Source: Gemmatimonadota bacterium (GTDB lineage: Bacteria > Gemmatimonadota > Gemmatimonadetes > Gemmatimonadales > GWC2-71-9). Taken from it: DNA of 34,953 bases. Each line of letters begins with the position of its first letter. The stretch's first letter is position 1. The notes beneath the pieces were generated by a model. That model was not told where the DNA came from and did no database searches. It saw only the letters and a program-made list of their open reading frames with translations. The position numbers and the translations under genes are program-made. Below are positions 32,136 through 34,953 of this stretch, piece after piece. The stretch covers positions 1 through 34,953 of the forward strand of contig JAHECL010000012.1 in the NCBI GenBank assembly GCA_024641745.1. The letters are read 5' to 3'.

Positions 32136-32966
32136 TCAGTGGCGCTTTCGTTTCGAGGCGTCGTCGAGGAATTTCCGCTCCGCCGGTGTGAGGCTCGCGA
32201 TGCCCTGTCCGCTGATCTTGTCGAGCAGGCGGTCGGTCTCGAGGGCGACGGGATCAGGTGCCGGTGCGGCCCGCCGGCGGGGACGCGGCACCGGGGTGTC
32301 GGCCTGCTCCGCCTCGCGGGAGATCGACCGGACCATCACCGCCCGCTCGACCACGCGAGGCCGCGGCACCCCCGCGGGACCGGCGAGGCGCTGGAAGCGG
32401 AAGAAGAGGAAACCGAAGGCGGCGCCGCCGAGGTGGGCGAGGTGCGCGATGCCGTCGCCGGGGTTGAGCAGCGCCATCGCCAGGTCGAAGACCAGGAGGG
32501 CGATGACCAGCGTGCGGGCCCGGATCGGCCAGGGCAGGGGGAAGATCATCAGCTCGGCGTCGGGCCAGAACATCGCGAACGCCACCGCGACGCCGAGCAC
32601 CGCCTCCGACGCGCCCGCGATGGGGTACGGCTGGAGGCTGGCGAGCCCGAGCGAGAAGAGCGCCCCGCCGAGACCGCAGTAGAGGTAGAAGAGCAGGAAG
32701 GGCCGGCCGCCCATCCGTTCTTCCACGCGGGTGCCGAGCGAATAGAGGATCAGCATGTTGAACGCGAGGTGCCAGAGCCCCGCGTGCACGAACATGTAGG
32801 TGCCGAAGGTCCACGAGTGGCGCAGGGCGTCCTGGAGGTTCGGCACGAAGACGAGCGCGGGCACCAGCCCCGGCACGAGCGCCTTGAGCAGCAGCAGCAC
32901 GACGGCGTTGGCGACGATGAGTCGCCAGACCCACGGGGTGGGACGCGGAAGGCCGTACATGCTCAT
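32136..32966 (-). CDS. Rhomboid-family intramembrane serine protease with C-terminal DUF6576-like tail
   Basis: 276 aa. Six or so helices in residues 1-190. Rhomboid landmarks: FGTYMFVHAGLWHLAFNMLI (the H-x4-H-x3-N stretch), the conserved E-x-R-M-G-G loop (RVEERMGGRPF), the catalytic Ser in PIAGASEAVLGVAVAF, and the catalytic His in AHLAHLGGAAFGFLFF. The Ser-His dyad is therefore present, but the Gly that normally follows the Ser (G-x-S-G) is Glu. The cytoplasmic tail is basic and ends with LLDKISGQGIASLTPAERKF, which resembles the DUF6576 motif found behind some Bacteroidota-type rhomboids. It cuts membrane-anchored proteins; targets are unknown. It starts 1 nt after the ddl stop. Confidence 0.92.
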   Translation of the reverse strand: MSMYGLPRPTPWVWRLIVANAVVLLLLKALVPGLVPALVFVPNLQDALRHSWTFGTYMFVHAGLWHLAFNMLILYSLGTRVEERMGGRPFLLFYLYCGLGGALFSLGLASLQPYPIAGASEAVLGVAVAFAMFWPDAELMIFPLPWPIRARTLVIALLVFDLAMALLNPGDGIAHLAHLGGAAFGFLFFRFQRLAGPAGVPRPRVVERAVMVRSISREAEQADTPVPRPRRRAAPAPDPVALETDRLLDKISGQGIASLTPAERKFLDDASKRKRH

Positions 32967-32967
32967 G

Positions 32968-33990
<1,023 letters not shown>

Positions 33991-34953
33991 TTACCGCGCT
34001 CCAATCATTTCGCGGAGGACGTCGTACCGGCTGACGATGCCGATCAGCACGCCGTTCTGCTCGACCAGCGCGGCGGGCAGGTCGCGGTTCAGCATCGGGG
34101 CGAGGCGGTCGGACGCGAACCCGGCATCCACCACCGGCAGCGACTCCTCCATCACCTCGCGGACCGGGCGGTCGAGGATGGCGGGCTGGGTCAGCACCCG
34201 GGTCATCAGGGTGCTCTCGGTGAGGGTGCCGACGGAGCGGCCCTCGTCCAGCACCGGGATCTGGCTGATGCCCCAGGTGCTCATCAGGCCGAGCGCCTGC
34301 CGCACCTGCGCCGAGGGGGCGAGGCTCACCAGCGGCGGGTGGGCACCCTGGCGGCGGGCGAGGAGGTCGGCGACGGTGGTGCGGGGCATGTCGAGGAGCT
34401 GGTTCTCCTGCATCCACTCGTCGTTGAAGAGCTTGCTCAGGTACCGCTCGCCGGTGTCACAGAGGATGGTGACGACGCAGGCGTCGGGATCGTCCACTTC
34501 GCGTGCGACCTGGAGCGCGAGGGCGACGTTGAGTCCGGCCGAGCCGCCGACCAGCATCCCCTCCTCCCGGGCCAGCCGGCGCGCCATCGCCATCGACTCG
34601 CGGTCGCCCAGCTGGCGGAATTCGTCGATGTACTCGTGGACGATGGTCGTGGGGATCTTGTCGCCGCCGATGCCCTCGACCTTGTAGGGGGCGCCTTCGC
34701 CCATCGTGCCGGTTTGCGCGTAGCCGGTGTAGAGCGAGCCGATCGGGTCGCCGGCGATGACGCGGACCTTCGGGTTCTGCTCCTTGAGGTACTTCCCCGT
34801 GCCGCTGACGGTGCCGCCGGTACCGGCGCCGGCGATGAAGTGCGTCACCTTCCCGCCGGTCTGCTCCCAGATCTCGGGGCCGGTGGTGCGATAGTGCGCC
34901 TCCGGGTTGACCGGGTTGTAGAACTGGTTGGCCAGGATCGCGCCGGGGGTGTC
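33991..34953 (-). CDS. Cystathionine beta-synthase, C-terminal 320 residues (cut by window edge)
   Basis: The start lies beyond the right edge. The visible part begins in the PLP-enzyme fold (QFYNPVNPEAHYRTTGPEIW), with the phosphate-binding loop GAGTGGTVSGTGKYL and the conserved EGMLVGGSAGLNVALAL and DTGERYLSKLF. After about residue 190 of the visible part come two CBS motifs (LGLMSTWGISQIPVLDEGR and PAALVEQNGVLIGIVSRYDVL), which may bind adenosyl nucleotides. Cysteine-synthase-fold enzyme plus a C-terminal CBS pair is the arrangement of cystathionine beta-synthase, which joins homocysteine and serine in transsulfuration; a cysteine synthase with a CBS pair cannot be fully excluded without the N-terminus. 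It is the first visible gene of the operon with ddl and the rhomboid. Confidence 0.9.
   Translation of the reverse strand, partial: DTPGAILANQFYNPVNPEAHYRTTGPEIWEQTGGKVTHFIAGAGTGGTVSGTGKYLKEQNPKVRVIAGDPIGSLYTGYAQTGTMGEGAPYKVEGIGGDKIPTTIVHEYIDEFRQLGDRESMAMARRLAREEGMLVGGSAGLNVALALQVAREVDDPDACVVTILCDTGERYLSKLFNDEWMQENQLLDMPRTTVADLLARRQGAHPPLVSLAPSAQVRQALGLMSTWGISQIPVLDEGRSVGTLTESTLMTRVLTQPAILDRPVREVMEESLPVVDAGFASDRLAPMLNRDLPAALVEQNGVLIGIVSRYDVLREMIGAR

Overview
The window is a GC-rich chromosomal segment with tightly packed genes. It most likely comes from a member of the Gemmatimonadota. This is inferred from a GWxTD-domain lipoprotein, Ser/Thr kinases including one fused to a TolB-like/TPR sensor, a DUF2268 metalloprotease, a 6-bladed-propeller-type lipoprotein and a CDGSH protein, together with a bacterial core gene set. 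I see no mobile element, CRISPR array, tRNA or rRNA.

Left arm (1-9706): a truncated lipoprotein gene (-), RNase D (+), a small minus-strand operon (matrixin-type protease, DUF393 thiol oxidoreductase, DUF59/SufT-like protein), an MMPL transporter (+), and a GWxTD lipoprotein gene overlapping polA by 4 nt (-).
Middle (9707-23507): a soluble Ser/Thr kinase followed directly by pyrE (+); an AraC-type regulator (-) divergent from a receptor-like Ser/Thr kinase with TPRs (+); the RNase P RNA gene rnpB (+); a secreted protein of unknown function plus a monofunctional peptidoglycan glycosyltransferase (+). Then come three minus-strand envelope genes: a double-module DUF1254/DUF1214 protein, a membrane-anchored PQQ-like propeller protein and an outer-membrane channel-like protein.

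Origin region (23733-30859): dnaN and dnaA on the minus strand and rpmH-rnpA-yidD-yidC-mnmE on the plus strand, the classic Bacillus-like order. The dnaA-dnaN gap holds a clear replication-origin core: adjacent DnaA boxes, a short GC stretch, five perfect DnaA-trio repeats and an AT-rich unwinding stretch. The dnaA promoter carries a DnaA box between its -35 and -10 elements. Genes on both sides point away from the origin. rnpA has no normal start codon where homology needs one, and its frame stays open across all of rpmH.

Right arm (30860-34953): CDGSH protein and DUF2268 protease (4-nt overlap, -), then the compact operon cystathionine beta-synthase (cut by the window edge), ddl and rhomboid protease (-), which ends at an intrinsic terminator with a T tract.

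The clearest observations are the origin core, the rnpA start puzzle, the self-regulated dnaA promoter, and the uncharacterised DUF1254 / PQQ-like / outer-membrane gene set. Nothing amounts to a proven new system. Functions were read from sequence motifs only; no database search was run.
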